64,000 nucleotides of DNA from Terebella lapidaria. Its lineage: Eukaryota; Annelida; Polychaeta; Terebellida; Terebellidae. The notes beneath the pieces were generated by a model. The model made no database searches. It saw nothing but the letters and a program-made list of their open reading frames with translations, and had not been told where the DNA came from. Below are positions 1 to 13,700 of the stretch, piece by piece. The number at the start of each line of letters is the position of its first letter. Position 1 is the first letter of the stretch. The stretch is from NCBI GenBank assembly GCA_949152475.1, contig OX424563.1, forward strand, positions 13,365,001 through 13,429,000, in the 5' to 3' direction. Made by a program: the position numbers and the translations under genes.

Positions 1-514
1 GGTCGGTCCGTTGATCTGCCCAGGCCAGTGAATATTTGCACGGGCTGATGTAACAGAATAGCAACATCCACGAAATATCTTGTTAGGAAGAGCACAAAAA
101 GATACAGCTAGACAATTTGGGTATCATCGTTAGATAGGGAATCACCTTCAGGGCGCGATTTGGATGGATTTATTACTCGGTATGTGAGCCTTTGCCACAG
201 AAACGCATGCATACTTGTTGTGTGTGGTAACCACCTTATTTCTGTAAAACAATCTTATGGCTCAATACATATAATTGCAAATAATGTAATATTACAAAAA
301 CTGTTATAGCAATGAGTTGAATAATTTTCATGTGGCTTTAGACAACATATTCAAAATATTTGTCATACGGCATGTTTAAAAAAAAAGATTCCCGGACATA
401 TTCTTACGCTTTCCATTCCTACTATCCTGTAGGTTGTGGTACTAAGACAAATAAAAGATGATCATTCAAGGAGCGGACATAAAATGTGCTGAAGCAGCTC
501 TCGGTGTCATGATG

Positions 515-700
515 ATTCACAATGTTTTCTGTTGATGTCCGCGTTCCGTCATAATGTACCCAAACAAATGCCTAATAAGTACATGAAAGGCACCGAACAC
601 AAATCGACTATCACATTCAGCGTCTATTCGTATCATAATGTTTCACGACGTCTTCTGCTGATTGTTGCGTTTCGTCATTATGTACCCAAACAAAAGCCTT
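515..700. repeat. Imperfect direct repeat, about 126-bp spacing
   Basis: The string CATAATGTACCCAAACAAA at 550-568 recurs with one change at 676-694. The surrounding 50-60 bases are also alike (a 'GTTTTCTGTTGATGTCCGCGT' / 'GTCTTCTGCTGATTGTTGCGT'-type lead-in). This looks like a diverged two-copy tandem repeat. No gene is seen around it. Confidence 0.55.
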
Positions 701-933
701 TACGTTTCGATGAGATAATTACACCAATGACCGTACAAATACAGAACGAACACAAAGTTGGTGGCATTCAACATTATGTTATTTATACAAATTTTGGGAT
801 TCAAATATTTTGTACTTCATACTTGCTTCGACGATTCTTCCCCTCCGGAGATTAATGATCGTTATAAACTTTCTTTACAGTGATTGTTTCTTAGTATACG
901 TTTGTGTTTTTTGGTTGTATTGAATGATATTTC

Positions 934-1265
934 GGTTGTCGGCTGTATTAAGGAAACTTCATTAGGCATTGAAAAAGGCGAACTAAAAAATGTTAATACA
1001 TCTGCAATATTGTGCTTCTGTTCAGTTTTCAGGTGGGTTGTGTAGACTATGTTTGTTGACTGAGCAAAATGATCGACCATTTGTGCCTGCATGAAGAAAG
1101 GTTGTCAGCTGTATTGAGGAAAATTCATTAGACATTGAAAAAGGCGAACTAAAAAATGTTAATACATCTGCAATATTGTGCTTCTGTTCAGTTTTCAGGT
1201 GGGTTGTGTAGACTATGTTTGTTGACTGAGCAAAATGATCGACCATTTGTGCCTGCATGAAGAAA
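934..1265. repeat. Two-copy tandem duplication, 166-bp unit
   Basis: Copy 1 spans 934-1099 and copy 2 spans 1100-1265, with exactly 166 bp between matching positions (for example ATGAAGAAA at 1091 and 1257). The copies differ at only a handful of bases, so the duplication is recent. Small open frames on the minus strand repeat with the unit and are by-products of the duplication. Confidence 0.85.
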
Positions 1266-1679
1266 TGCCAAAGTTAAATGTCGATTTATTCTCTTGGATG
1301 CGCATTTCAGCACTATTGTATCGCTCGACGTTCTGAACATGTATAATACTAACATAATGTACTCTTTGGATGAGGAGTGACAATGGAGAATAAAGAAAGT
1401 ATTTAATATTTCGCGAAAATTAATTGCTGGAAAAAAAAAGCATGTTTTACAATGTAATATATTACGAGCTCGTTTAGTAAAGTAATGAAAAGAAAATATC
1501 AAACTCTCAACAGATCTCATCAGATAATCTAAATTATTTTGATATTTATAGTCAATTTTGTGTGTATATTCTCACAACTCCGCGTATCCTATTCTGTCAT
1601 GCTTACTTCAAAACAATCACGTTAAATGTGAAGCTATGATGAAATTTAGCGAGCAGTCTTCAAAAGCAAGGGGTAAAGA

Positions 1680-2960
1680 TCAGTAACCCCGGACATATAT
1701 CACGCCATAAGCAGGTCTCTTATTACCCCCATCTCACCCCAAGAAGCCGACTCTAACCCCCGCGGGGAGCCCCCACTGACAGTCGGGCGCTTTAGGACCG
1801 CTACTTCAAAAGCTGACAGCCCCCGACCCGCCCACCGCCCTGGTTCCTTGGACAGAGGCCCTATGCCGCCCGGCCTTTAGGGGTCGGAGAGTTTTGTACC
1901 GTCGGCAATAACCACAGACAACCGGTGATTAATGATGTCCCCGAGAGGAAAGGAAAAGTCTAATTGATTTTGCCGGCAAAGCGTTCCTGTAGGAGGGTCC
2001 CGTCTTTTATTCAAGTTGACATCTCCAAGTTTGGGTAGAGACGTGTGCTCAGAAGTCGACTAAGTTCCGAGCGCTATGTCACAGAGTCGGTTTTCTTCTT
2101 GCACAAAGAAATGCCAGTTTTGATAATATTGTGAAACCCGACGGGCGAGGTGTGTGGTCCAATATTACCAACGGGTCGTATGCCAACATAAAATATATTT
2201 ATGGCCGTCATCAAATTGGCTAACTATCCGCGGTTGACGTGTCGCTTTCCGAGGGAAAAATCAGCGGTGTTTCAAACGATAGCTAACCCTCCGCAAAACA
2301 AAATAGTGCCCAAAACCGTCAGGCCACTTTTGACTGTTTGAAAGTGGCACTTGGCACAAAAGTGGCGTATTAATCAGGCAAAGAGGTCCTCAAAGTAACA
2401 CGGATTCATTGAAATGGGCATATGTGTCGAGGAAATCGTCATATATATATAAACACCGAAATAACCCTCATATGAATGAAAATCGTCATTCAACATGTTA
2501 CAAAAAAAAAATCAGGCTGTAACGCTTGTGTGAATACTCATTATATGTTATTCATCACAATAACATATAGGCATATCTTTGAAATCTTGACTTCATCGCA
2601 TATATAATGAAGTAGTGGAGTATATACTACAACTTACGATATGAACGGACTGACTTCGCTTCTCTTCTATTATTTTTCTTTGATCAGTAGAATTACAAAA
2701 GATCATCATCGTTTTCCAAGTTTATGAATGAGAAGGGGCGGAATAACATTGAAGGCAATATTGGTTTTGAGTTCACTATTAACAGTTATGCTAATGGTGT
2801 CTTTTTATCCAGGTTATACTACAAGGTTAAGGAGCGGTCCACGTTTTATTCAAACTACTAGCTATTTGCATAATGATAAGTGGCGATGAAAGTCAATGGT
2901 CTCCCGTGGGGACATTGCTGTCCAGGGGTTTGTTTGCTTCCGCCGTCGCCTCGTGAATCA
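1680..2960. promoter_or_regulatory. GC-richer island, candidate distal regulatory DNA of NK4a
   Basis: A CpG-containing block stands out of AT-rich DNA about 8-9 kb upstream of the NK4a start codon. It has no convincing coding frame. It holds a cluster of AAGTG cores, the NK-2 class binding core, at 2325-2329, 2342-2346, 2348-2352 and 2360-2364 on both strands. An overlapping GATAAG/AAGTGG composite lies near 2879. The enhancer role is inference from base composition, motifs and position next to a developmental gene. Confidence 0.3.
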
Positions 2961-2969
2961 CTTTCAACC

Positions 2970-5900
2970 CTCAAGTTTGTGTTTATTAGATAGGCGAAAA
3001 TTTTGTGTGTATTCTCGATTTTTATGTTTTACTAGACATTTGGAAAAAAAACATACATAAATTAACATTTAACATACAATTATTCAATGAATGTGAATCT
3101 GCATGAGTGTGTATAATGTAAACACTTTATCTACAGTATATACAATCCATATAATATAAATTCCAATACATATGTGTGATTATACATGTACTATACATAT
3201 CGATTGTTACAATTTCATTATAGTGGCTGTTCATTATTACGGTGTATATATTTAGTGAGAAATGTTCAGTTGGACGAGTGGCATCCATTTCTGGATTGCC
3301 CACCAAAAGATGATTATGGTTTAGTTGGTCCAGTTTTCTCAGTCTAGGCTCCCGTGAAGTAGTTTTGTTGATATGAGAATACTAGACATCGTACAGAACC
3401 AGGAATTCAGCCAAAATCTCTTCCATCGTACATTCATAGTGTGGCAGAATAAATAAATGCCTGTTACTAATATATGGAGCAATGCATATGAATAATATAC
3501 GAAAATCAATATGTGTATTTTCACCTTACAAATGACTCAAAGCACACCGTAATATGTAGGTCCCAATGGCTCCTGGTGTTTTTAACCTTTCGTTTACAAT
3601 ATTTGCCAAAATGTATAACGGATCGAGTTTGTAGTTCATGTTGGCCATCGATTGCTAGCTGATCAAAAAACATGCACTGAATCGCCGAATGGTATATACA
3701 TGTATGTATAACAGGATATGATTATGGAATGAAAATTAAGAAATTTGATTAAGAATTTGATAATATCACATGAGTGGATGTTGCTTGCAAAAAGGACATA
3801 CACTGTTTCAAATAAAGCATCAATCGATGGAGAATTGCTCGAAATACAATCTTGATATGACCAATTTTTGCTGGGCAAAAGTTAATTGCATGGTATTTTA
3901 TCCATTAAATCGTCAATCTGTAAGTACCTTTCTGTGGTTACAAGGTGGGTATTATATCACAAACCACATGAGTTGACACCCGTATTTCTGGTACTTATAG
4001 TGATAGATCGGTCCTTTGTGGGTGGCCAGACTCGCAACATAACTCATACACCCTATAGGATGTCGTATAAAATTTACAAATATTCAGTAACGTTGAAATT
4101 GTCTAAATAGATAATTTGTTGAAATAATACCGAAAACGCCATAAACATAACGTCCACGATCATGAAAACCCCAACATGTATATTATAAATGTGTCAAAGT
4201 GTGTCCCTACTTTGTATATCATATTCAATCGGTGCCCTCACCCGGTGCTGAATATGCTAATTAGTACCGTTTTTCACGAGGTCATCTATTATGGGCCTGT
4301 ATTACCCCCTTCAGATGCGAGCAAACGACCCATCACTGAGTTGGAAAATAGACCCTCCAGCAAGTTCCCATTTATACATGTAATTTATTAACACTGTACC
4401 CCCACTACACAATGCCCATACATACGGAACCTCGCCTGTTGACGCTTTGACTTTCGCAAAGCGTTTGACTCCCAAATTGATTCTTTTCATCAGAGGCGGC
4501 CCCCAAATGACGAAGTCTAGGGCGTACATGCAGCTGAGCGATTTAGATGGCCTCTGGTCGGCATATCGCCTGTGTTGTCTCATAGCTACCCTCGTTTTCT
4601 CGACTAAATGCCCATTGTATGGTCGTTATGCCGAGCTGATGTTCAGACTGTTGAAGCAAAACACGATCCTTAAGATAGTTCACACACTTTTGGTGGCATT
4701 TGGAACATGAGGTCTTGCAAATGCGGTTTAAATCGATGATATGTAGGATTATCCAATCAGCATCCAGTAAAGTATTATTTCTGACAAAACATTCGTGATT
4801 CGAATGCGATTTTGGATTCATATGCAATATACAGCTCCACTGCATGGAGAAAGCAGTTGAGGATAGTTGTATTTTTCAACCCGTTATATGTCCAATCTGA
4901 CAGGACTTTAGAGGAATTGGGCATGAAATACCTGGATATTCCGGATATTGGCTTAATCTGTGCAGCGTTATAAATGGAATTGATCCTTCGACGAAGATGA
5001 ACGCTTCAGTCTGTTTGGTATGTATCCGATGTGATGAATCGTTCAAGCGTAATATTTGATCCCTGGAATCAAATTCAGAAATGACTGTCACTTGATACTG
5101 ACACAAAATCACTCAAATTTTTGAGTGATTTTCAACTTCGTATGCTTTATTGAAGTTTTGCTTAAGTCGTGTTGAAGTTTTGTCTACGCTTGATTCGTTT
5201 CGATATGTTTTGTTTTAATATCAAGATTTTGGTATCGCTTTTTATATAATCATAGTTACATCATTAACTAAATAATAATAACTATAATCCATTACAGGTG
5301 CGCGCCTGTGCTCTGAAGAACAGATTGTCTTTGAACGTAAGTACAATGCGGTATTTGCTAAAATCTAATTATATATAAAGAACTATATGTAACTCTGTAA
5401 TTGTTCATTTACATTATGTACAGGCTGTACAGTTATCATCAACTCATGGATTTTATCAAATATCAAATTGGAAATAATCAAGTGGATCTGACATTGATGT
5501 TAGACTAATCATGTCGGCGACAAAACCAAACCATTATTCCTACACATTCAAGGAACTCTAATATATTATATAAAGCATATTTTGTCAGGCGTTAACTATT
5601 CTTGACTTTTACTTAGGCACTTTATTTTTAGTTCCTGTAATGCTGACCTGATAAGTGACCTACAGTGAGCAAAGTTTATGTTAGGATATCACGGGGGAGA
5701 GAGAGAGCCATGCAAAATCTTTCAAAATATGAGCATGAGAAAAACATGATATCTACTCTCAGTTCACATTATGTTCTATAATAATTTGGGTTGGATGGGG
5801 ATAATCACGTAGCCTCACGTTTTTTTTTTTCAGAAAAGGTTGTTGATATTTAAAATAACATAGAATGCCATAAACTGAAAACGATTTTATTCAGCGAATC

Positions 5901-6040
5901 ATACCTGAATTTGCAACTTATAAAGGTGTCCTTTGTGAAATATTACGGACAAAAAATTAAAATTATAATCCTTCCGCAGAACTGTTATAGATCTTATTAT
6001 CTTGGGTCTTATTTTTATCATCTCACTTGTTCTTATTATG
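2970..6040. other. AT-rich intergenic DNA, no gene recognised
   Basis: Open frames here are all under about 100 codons, overlap on several strands and resemble no family I know. A slightly GC-richer patch lies around 4300-4600. A short (GA)n run is near 5697. I see nothing else that can be supported. Confidence 0.5.
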
Positions 6041-6560
6041 ATCATCTCGCTTGTTTTATTTAACAAGACGGGGTCTCGGGTTACGAAAACCCAGCCGTGA
6101 TGAAGAAAACATCGCTCCTGCCTGTGGCGTGCCCGTACAAATTATCCGGATCATTTTCCCCGGCCGCGGAGCCGTTCACTGCCACACGCTGACACTGATC
6201 CAGAATCGTTTTACAGTTTACGCTCGTTCGCTGCGGGTCGAAGCCGCTAAACGACTCGAATAGATTAGACCTATTAGCACGACAGTTTCTCTTGACATCT
6301 CTGTTGATTTTTTTTCGCGTTTCCTAAAATATAGCTTGTATCGCGCATAGCAAACTGTTGTGAGTTTTCGTGGGAGCAAAGTCGCTTCGTGTCTTCGGGC
6401 GCTGTCGGATTTTCTGACACCTTGATACGTTACAGACACGAAAAGCCAAGACAGATCGACAGATCTACATCTCCCCCTAGTTAATATTGGTACTGAGCGT
6501 GTGTTTGTACGGCATGGAAACCGAGCCGCCATAAATGTCACTGAAACGTCAGCGAGGCTT
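6040..6560. other. CpG-containing island without a recognised gene
   Basis: Base composition shifts to higher GC, with many CpG dinucleotides and several short frames open on both strands. None of the translations resembles a known protein. It could be conserved regulatory DNA or an unassigned non-coding exon. The sequence alone does not decide. Confidence 0.3.
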
Positions 6561-6833
6561 AATCAGGTAATAGCATAATAAATCTAGGGTTTCGGTGTTT
6601 TGGAGGCGCATGCAGGTTGGCGACTTATATCACAGTGCACAAAGGTATACTCGTATATCGGCAAGTAGCTCACATAATAATATTGCTACATTATGCAAAT
6701 AGTGTAAATGTATAACATGAATATATGTATAAAATTGAATTGAAGAAATAGACCTATAGCCTGTGTGATTGTATATGTATTCTTAATTTATTTAAATAAT
6801 TTTAACCAAATCTTATCATTCCTGTACTAAAGT

Positions 6834-7332
6834 CAAGTTCAACACAGAACCTCATATGATTTTTGGCCATAACTTCGTTTGGGCTGGTCGGATCAATTTG
6901 AAAACCGTATTTTGTCACCAAATTTCAGACTTCTATCTTGAATATTATAAACGTTGGCAATCTACTTTAATGTTAAATTTCACCTCGAACATGAAATTTG
7001 CGAGTCTGAACACAATTTGGCAAGCTGGTCGAAGTTCACATTACACAGTACTTCGTAAGAATGATATATTATTAGAATATACATGTATGATTCTCCTAAT
7101 TCAAAAATTGCATTTCATAGCAGAATAAAGATCACGAAATCCCCAAATTTACTTGAATTCTTGTGATCCGATTTGTGTCCAACATTTAACATTGGGGTTA
7201 GTTGCCAATTTTCAAGATAGAAGTCTGAAATTCGGTGACAATATATGGTTTTGTGCCAAATGGAAACAAATAAATTTCGAATCGATCCGACCACCCTAAA
7301 CTAAATTCATATGAGATTTTGTGTTGAACTTA
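6834..7332. mobile_element. Foldback (inverted-repeat) element, about 500 bp
   Basis: The left end reads AAGTTCAACACAGAACCTCA and the right end is its near reverse complement, TGAGATTTTGTGTTGAACTT, at 7312-7331. Similarity continues inward for roughly 150 bp on each side, including CAGACTTCTATCTTGAA on the left and TTCAAGATAGAAGTCTG on the right. The arms are about 6834-7000 and 7166-7332. There is no coding region, so it is a non-autonomous DNA element of foldback/MITE type. Clean target-site duplications were not resolved. Confidence 0.75.
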
Positions 7333-7339
7333 AGTATAC

Positions 7340-9060
7340 CTAGATCCTAGAAGTTGAAATTCACACCTGCAATATTATAATATTTGTAGCTGAAAGTGAT
7401 CCTCTGTTTCGCTATATGACATAGAATTTCAAGGTCAAACCAGTCTGAGCATCAATCACGGGTAATTTACCGTAAAATCTAATTACGTGATTAGCTAGGC
7501 CTGATTGATGTGCAAATGGCACAATATATATAGCCCATGACCACAAAATATATATACATAACATGTGAAGATTCAGATTCAAGTAACAATTTCATGTATG
7601 GTCATCAAATATGTGATAAATGTATATGCCTATGTACTAAATGACAACGTGCTAAATCCATATTAATGAAATAGATGCAAATTACAATCATAAATTTATT
7701 ATAGTTCCATGTTGTATACATGTACAAAATGGAATTTTATTATACCAGAATCTAGAATAGCCTAGTTTTTTGTAGGCATTTTCATCGTCAAATTGGCGCC
7801 AACGTAAAAGCAAAAAAAAAATCGCTGAGAGCCAAAGAATAATTGCTTTATCGCTTCCAAACAAGCATTTTAGGAGATGACAAACGTAGATTTGCAGGTG
7901 CAGTGGAGAATATTCTCCCAGGGCAAGAGGAGTCCCCGATGATCCCTCTTCACCCCCAGACAAAATTCACCATCCCTGCACAGGGCCCCTGTATATGGCT
8001 ACCCATTAACACACTGGACACTAGCTGGCAGCTACAGACATCCAGGAATCGCTAGATCCCTTGGCTCGCAGTTTTTCCTTCTTCTTGTTCCCTGGCCCTT
8101 TCCTGGATCGATTTAGATGCTTCGCGAGATCAACAGTTGCGATGCAACGGATAAGCGCGCCAAAACAAACCGAAAATCAGGTGGTTATGGAGGCCTGGCA
8201 CAGTGATGGATAAATCAGCATATCATACCCGGGCTGTTTACTGGGATAATCCTGCCCGAGGGGACAGGATTTTTCCGCCGCTCCAATTCCCCCATTCCCC
8301 GCGCTTGACCCCTCTCACCGGGGTACGGTACCTCGCCGTCCCGGGCCGGGATTGACATACGTCCCCTGTAGCTCCCCGCGGTGCAGGCCGGCTGGATCCA
8401 CCGTCCTGTCGACTCACGAGTGCACGGGCCGGGAGCCTTATAATATTTGCGTTCTAATGGGGGCGGTAAACGGTGATCCCGCACCGGATAGCATTGTCAT
8501 CGGAGGCGTCGGCTGCGAAATGACGTTCGGGAGTAGGCCTAGATCGAGCGAGTGAACCACCGCTGAGGTAAATCGTTGTGTTATCGCACCACCGCGCGGT
8601 GTTATCGGCAGTGCGTGATGTCTGTATAAACGTCTGGACCCCCACGGCCATGCACGTCTGAGATACTATACTGATGGAACACTTCATCCCTAGCTCCTTC
8701 CATAGCACAAAATAAGAAGAAAATATTTTTTTATGAAGTTGATGGACATAGCTGAGAGTTTGATGTTCCATGTTATTCGACATTTAGTCAATGTGACGCC
8801 GTGCAATAAACGACTGGAATGCTCGTCGCTCCGGGTCTATATCGCGGAGTGATCTACACGTAGAGTTTTGTTCCGGATTAAGTGGTCACTTGTCGATAGC
8901 ACGAACCCTGTCCGCAGTTCGTGTCAAGTTGTCATAATATTTGAAGGATAATATCAGTATTTTTTCTCATTTTCCTATGTACAATGTAATCGAGATAATT
9001 TTTTATATTGATATCTATAAGTTTTTTTAATTTTTCATATGTACGGATATTAAAACCGTA
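7340..9060. other. Intergenic DNA with a GC-rich block at 7900-8660
   Basis: The block at roughly 7900-8660 is CpG-rich and contrasts with AT-rich flanks. Frames open on both strands give no recognisable protein. GATAAG occurs near 8151. Given its place about 2-3 kb upstream of a homeobox gene it may be regulatory, but no single motif proves this. Confidence 0.3.
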
Positions 9061-9071
9061 TTTGGAAATCC

Positions 9072-9103
<32 letters not shown>

Positions 9104-9105
9104 TT
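9072..9105. repeat. (ATTT)n microsatellite
   Basis: About eight perfect tandem ATTT units. A nearby stretch at 9140-9205 repeats CTAGTCTAG and GTGTGT motifs as low-complexity DNA. Confidence 0.9.
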
Positions 9106-9439
9106 ATACTTAATATCCATTAAACATTGTTTTTTTATAGCATACTCTAGTCTAGTGTGTGTAAATAGTCTAGCATAGTCTAGTGTGTGTATGTGTAAAC
9201 GTCTAGTCTAAAATTTGCTTGAAATTGCGGTAAATATTAAAAATTTCATTTGAAACACCAGATTGTAATAATTGACTCGTTGACTAAATGACCCAAATGA
9301 ATTGTGGAATTTCAATTGAAAATACACAAACTCAAGTTGATGTTACCACATAATGACGAATCGTTGTAAACCAGACACCAATGATTAAACTAGAACATTA
9401 AAACAAAATTAAAACATAAATTACGAGTAAGTAGTCTGT

Positions 9440-10420
9440 TATTTTCTGTTCCCACACCACTCTGTTGGCCGCCTCCACATTACAGCAGAACCTCTGCCGC
9501 CTTCCAGGAAGCCAGCCCCGCGGTTTGTTTATCCTACTAATCACCGGGCAAATTTGTCTAAGCGCAGGGAAAATTGGCCCGATATAATCTTATTGTTCAG
9601 AGCATGGATGATGCTTGCTTCTGTCGATGTTTTGGAGCAACTTTTGCCGACAAAAACGCAGAAATCGTGCCGCTGCGGAGAGATATCAATCAAGTCGGTA
9701 TTGCCTGCCAAGTACTCAGCACGCCGAGTGAGCGAACCAATCAGGGAGCGAGTACGCGTGACGTAGTAAAATAGGGCGGAGCTTATTCCATCGCTCTTTC
9801 TATGAGACTGTGGTAGAGACCCATCCAACAATTTAGCGCCAATCGAGACTTCACTTTGGCTTCTCAAATTTCCACAGTAAAACACATTTGCCCACATGTT
9901 CCCTTCACCCCTTCCCGTCCCATTGGGTCCTTATTCCCATATATTTGCGAATCCCATCAAGCTCAATGATAAATGGGATAAGCGATGAAAAGCAACACTT
10001 TCGCACCTTTCTCGACGGTATGAACAACCATCGTGTCGCCGTGGATCCTATAGGCTTTGCAACTTCATACTATATGACAATCAAGAGCGACAAAATGTGG
10101 ACTTTTTCAAAATTTTAAATTCCACATGCAAAAAAAAAAAACTTCATCAAAGTATAAATGAGATTGCAACGTCCATGGACACACTGCGTGTGAAGAACTG
10201 CCGCTATCACTAAACGGAACTGACGACTGGAAGGGCCCAGCCCTTGAGCTGCCGTAAAAATGCCGATAATTAAGCAAAGTGTCGATCAATGAGGCCGCCC
10301 TGTGTGAGGCGATATGTCTCCAGTGAGCTCGGGATCCAGGGCGAGGGATTGCTCCTTGGCGGTCGACTTTTAGCTTTCTATTCTACATCTCACTTTGATT
10401 GGTTGTTGAAAACTTCGGCC
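9440..10420. other. CpG-richer sequence upstream of NK4a, candidate proximal control region
   Basis: Moderately GC-rich DNA with a CRE-like GTGACGT near 9758 and several open frames of 60-118 codons on both strands. None resembles a known protein, and they overlap one another. Its position 0.3-1.3 kb before the NK4a start codon makes promoter-proximal regulatory DNA the simplest reading. A 5' untranslated exon cannot be excluded. Confidence 0.3.
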
Positions 10421-10682
10421 ACTAAATTGTTCACGTCGTTCGTCATCATCTGAGTTCGAGGCGTCCGATATAATCCTGACATTAGGTGGAGTGTTTTTTT
10501 TTTTTCATATACACTCGTCGTGAAACTGTTGTGCGGCTAATGAAGTCTTGATGTATGGAGTCGATTGAAATATTTGAAGTGATTCATTGAACTATAGCAA
10601 TGAAAGGTGAAAACTAACTTCATAGATCGATTTATATACAGGATATTATACTTGTGTGAGCAATCATAATACTAAACCTTTC

Positions 10683-10692
10683 TAAAATATAT
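10683..10692 (+). promoter_or_regulatory. Possible TATA box of NK4a
   Basis: The AT-rich string TAAAATATATAG stands about 60 bp before the NK4a ATG. This leaves room for a start site near 10715 and a short leader. In AT-rich DNA such strings are common, so this is weak evidence. Confidence 0.25.
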
Positions 10693-10745
10693 AGTGACTC
10701 TATACCAGGGAACCCCATTATTCTTTTGAATGCATCCTTCATATA

Positions 10746-13700
10746 ATGGAAGACATTGACAAATTGACAACTTCATTCGTTATACAATACACTTCGAATG
10801 AACAACAAACCAACTGCAACGTCAAGGAAACTAACAATCGCTCAGACACGAGAGTGTTCACGGTCAAAAACCTGCTCCGGGAATTCGACAATATACCGGC
10901 AAGCATGAGCTCACAGGTCACTGATAACAACGTGTCCTTGGACTTTCAGCATAGACACGGAGCGGGCCTGGCCTACAACGCGCATCACCAAGGCTACGCT
11001 GATCTGGACTCTCTCAGTACTGACGCCACGCCTTCGGCGCTCATAGCTTCCAAAGGTGGTTACCTAGCAACCCAGCACCACCACCACCACCACCCGTTCC
11101 CACAGCGACCATGCTGCCCGACCGTCTCCGCAATGTCCCCAGAGACCGCCGTGTTCCCGGCGGCGGCAGCGGCGGAGCTCGGGGCCGCCTACAACGACCT
11201 GCTCCACTCCACGGCAGCGCCACGGAAGGCTGGGGACCAGGTCACAAAGTCCCTGTCCACAACGCCGGAGTCCCAACCTCTGCTGGCCCAGGCTGCGGTC
11301 CCCGGCGCCGAGGTGACGACGCGGGGCAGACCAACCGGCGGCTGTACCCGTGCCCCGGTACACACAGGTGAGCTGACAGTGATGTGTGGCGGGGATATAT
11401 GGTGGGTTGGGGGGAGGGCGGATTTTGGCACATACTAAGGGTGCATGATAGAGTATATGTAAAGGCTTAAAGTCCGTTCATAAAGTCCGAATCTTGTTAT
11501 CTGTTTCCTGCTGTAAGGCCTATATAGGCTATTGAAGGCTCACGCCATAGCATTCTACATATACGGATTTGATCAATTGAGAACTTGTTCATCAAATCTT
11601 TTTAATATGTGATTGGGTTTTGTTGTTTTATTGCAAACAATTCCAATCATTTTCTTTAATACGATTTGAATACCTCAAAATTGGAGCGTCGTTGATTAAC
11701 GGGCAAAGAAACTTTCAGATCTTTCAGATCCTATATGCTTTAAACACTGGGTTCGCTGTAACTGATATGAAAAGTTTATGCATCCTTTTTATTGTCAGTT
11801 TAACAATTCCTGGAGTCTTGTTGGCGGATTTTAACGGCCCCGTATCACCCTTTTCATTGTTTTACTGAATGAAGGGTATATTTGTGTAAAGGACCACAAA
11901 ACGCTTTAATTATATCTTTGAAGGACTTCCTTCAACAAGATTATTTTTGGGATGCTATGGTCCGTCGTCAATTTCCTTTGCTCATATTCTCCTTTTCTTT
12001 TGAACCGTATATTCATACGTTTTACGGTAAAAAAAACGTTATGGTTGAACTTTATTGATTTTTAATTTTCGATAATTTTCGATAAACTTATGGTGAAAAT
12101 TCTTTCACATTCGGCTTTATTCCAACTTTTTCAGTTAGGGTCCCCTCTCATAACTTCGCTATACGTTTTACGCCAGAATACAGCACGACTTTGGTAGGAA
12201 ACCCTGATTATGAAATGAAATATCCGGATTCTCCGCCAATTTGATGGTACTCGGATATGCGATCACAGTGCATATTGCGGGTATGAGCGGACCGGCTTCT
12301 ATTGTGTTATATGTGTGCATACAGGAGATAATTTAGCAATTAAAAGTAACTTGTTCCGAAACATCAAGATTCAAAGCAATATTTTGCGGACTTTTTGTGG
12401 AAGCCTTGTACAGTATAGGACTACTATTGCACATATATTGTGTGTGAAGATTTATGGCTAGCACAATATACTACTAAATAACTGTAACGATTTGCATGCT
12501 TTTATTTACCCCCAATCCATAATACGGTAGGCCTACTATAAGTCATCATGGGCTTCAGACCCCAATACGGCGTGATATCTGCCTGAAGTCACAATATCCC
12601 ACGAGGCCGCAGGCCGAGTGGGATATGCTGACTGAAGGCAGATATCATGCCGTATTGGGGTCTGAAGTCCATGGTAACGATTTTATCATTGGATTATATG
12701 GAACTCTCCAAAACGTCATTCCGTATATTACCCGCATGAAGCCCACGATACAGAAAATATCGTGGGGTTGCGTCACAGCTCTCCAAATACGGCGTGGTAT
12801 TGTCGGGGAATTGACCAATCAGGATCGCGCATTGTCAGCAATCCGATGATAAATGCGTATATTAGGCGTATATTATGGCAGGATTTATATGATATATTAC
12901 ATCCGACCAAGAAGCCTGTAGCGATACATAAACGCCTCTATTTGATAGTGTATGGTGTTATCCATCTTGTGTATTGTTCAATCTGGAGTCGTGGAAAGAT
13001 ATGCCATTGATAGTTTATTCGTGCTTACCATCGCCTAAATTTACTGAGCTAGTAGCAAAGTAAGTATTTTTCTTTCTTAGCCCCAAAACCGACCACCCAG
13101 TAGTATATATACCGGGCCTATACCTCATGGTTACGAATCAATTTATAGGCGAATTAATTTATGTTCCCTTTTTCGCAAGAGATGTATAGCGATTTCCGAG
13201 CGACATAATTCAATTTCGAGTGAGATTCTTGTATTGATTTATAAATATCCGTCATTTATCACCGATAAAATTAATGACGCATGCGCATATTCGCATAATG
13301 ACGCGTGTGCGGTATATATAGGAGAACAATATCAAACATGCGAGCTTGACCCCTTGCTGCTGAAAGTTCATTAATTTTATCGCGCTGATATTTATTCGTA
13401 GGAAGAGTCCATTAGCATGGAGCTAAGTGGGTGGGCAAGCGCAGTCGGAGAGTACACGCACGCGAACTAGAGCAAAGTTGTGTTTGCAGTCAAAAAAACC
13501 CAGGCACAGCCAAGCCAATGACTAGTTATCCCGGCTGAACTGGTATATGAAGTGCAAACAAAGTGTGCTCCTGCCTTTGTATGTTTTTGGGTTTTATAAA
13601 ATATTAACGTTCAAGCGTCCGATAATGAAAGAAAATTAGAATATTTTAGTAAATTTAGTGTTACCAACCAAATTGGAACATTTCTAATCAAAACATCACG

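Noticed and set aside
862-1520. Three similar minus-strand frames suggesting a small gene family
   Set aside because: They are the same 166-bp tandem unit translated twice, plus its flank.
9541-9897. 118-codon minus-strand frame upstream of NK4a
   Set aside because: It overlaps two plus-strand frames of similar quality and matches no family known to me. Probably a by-product of a CpG-rich regulatory block.
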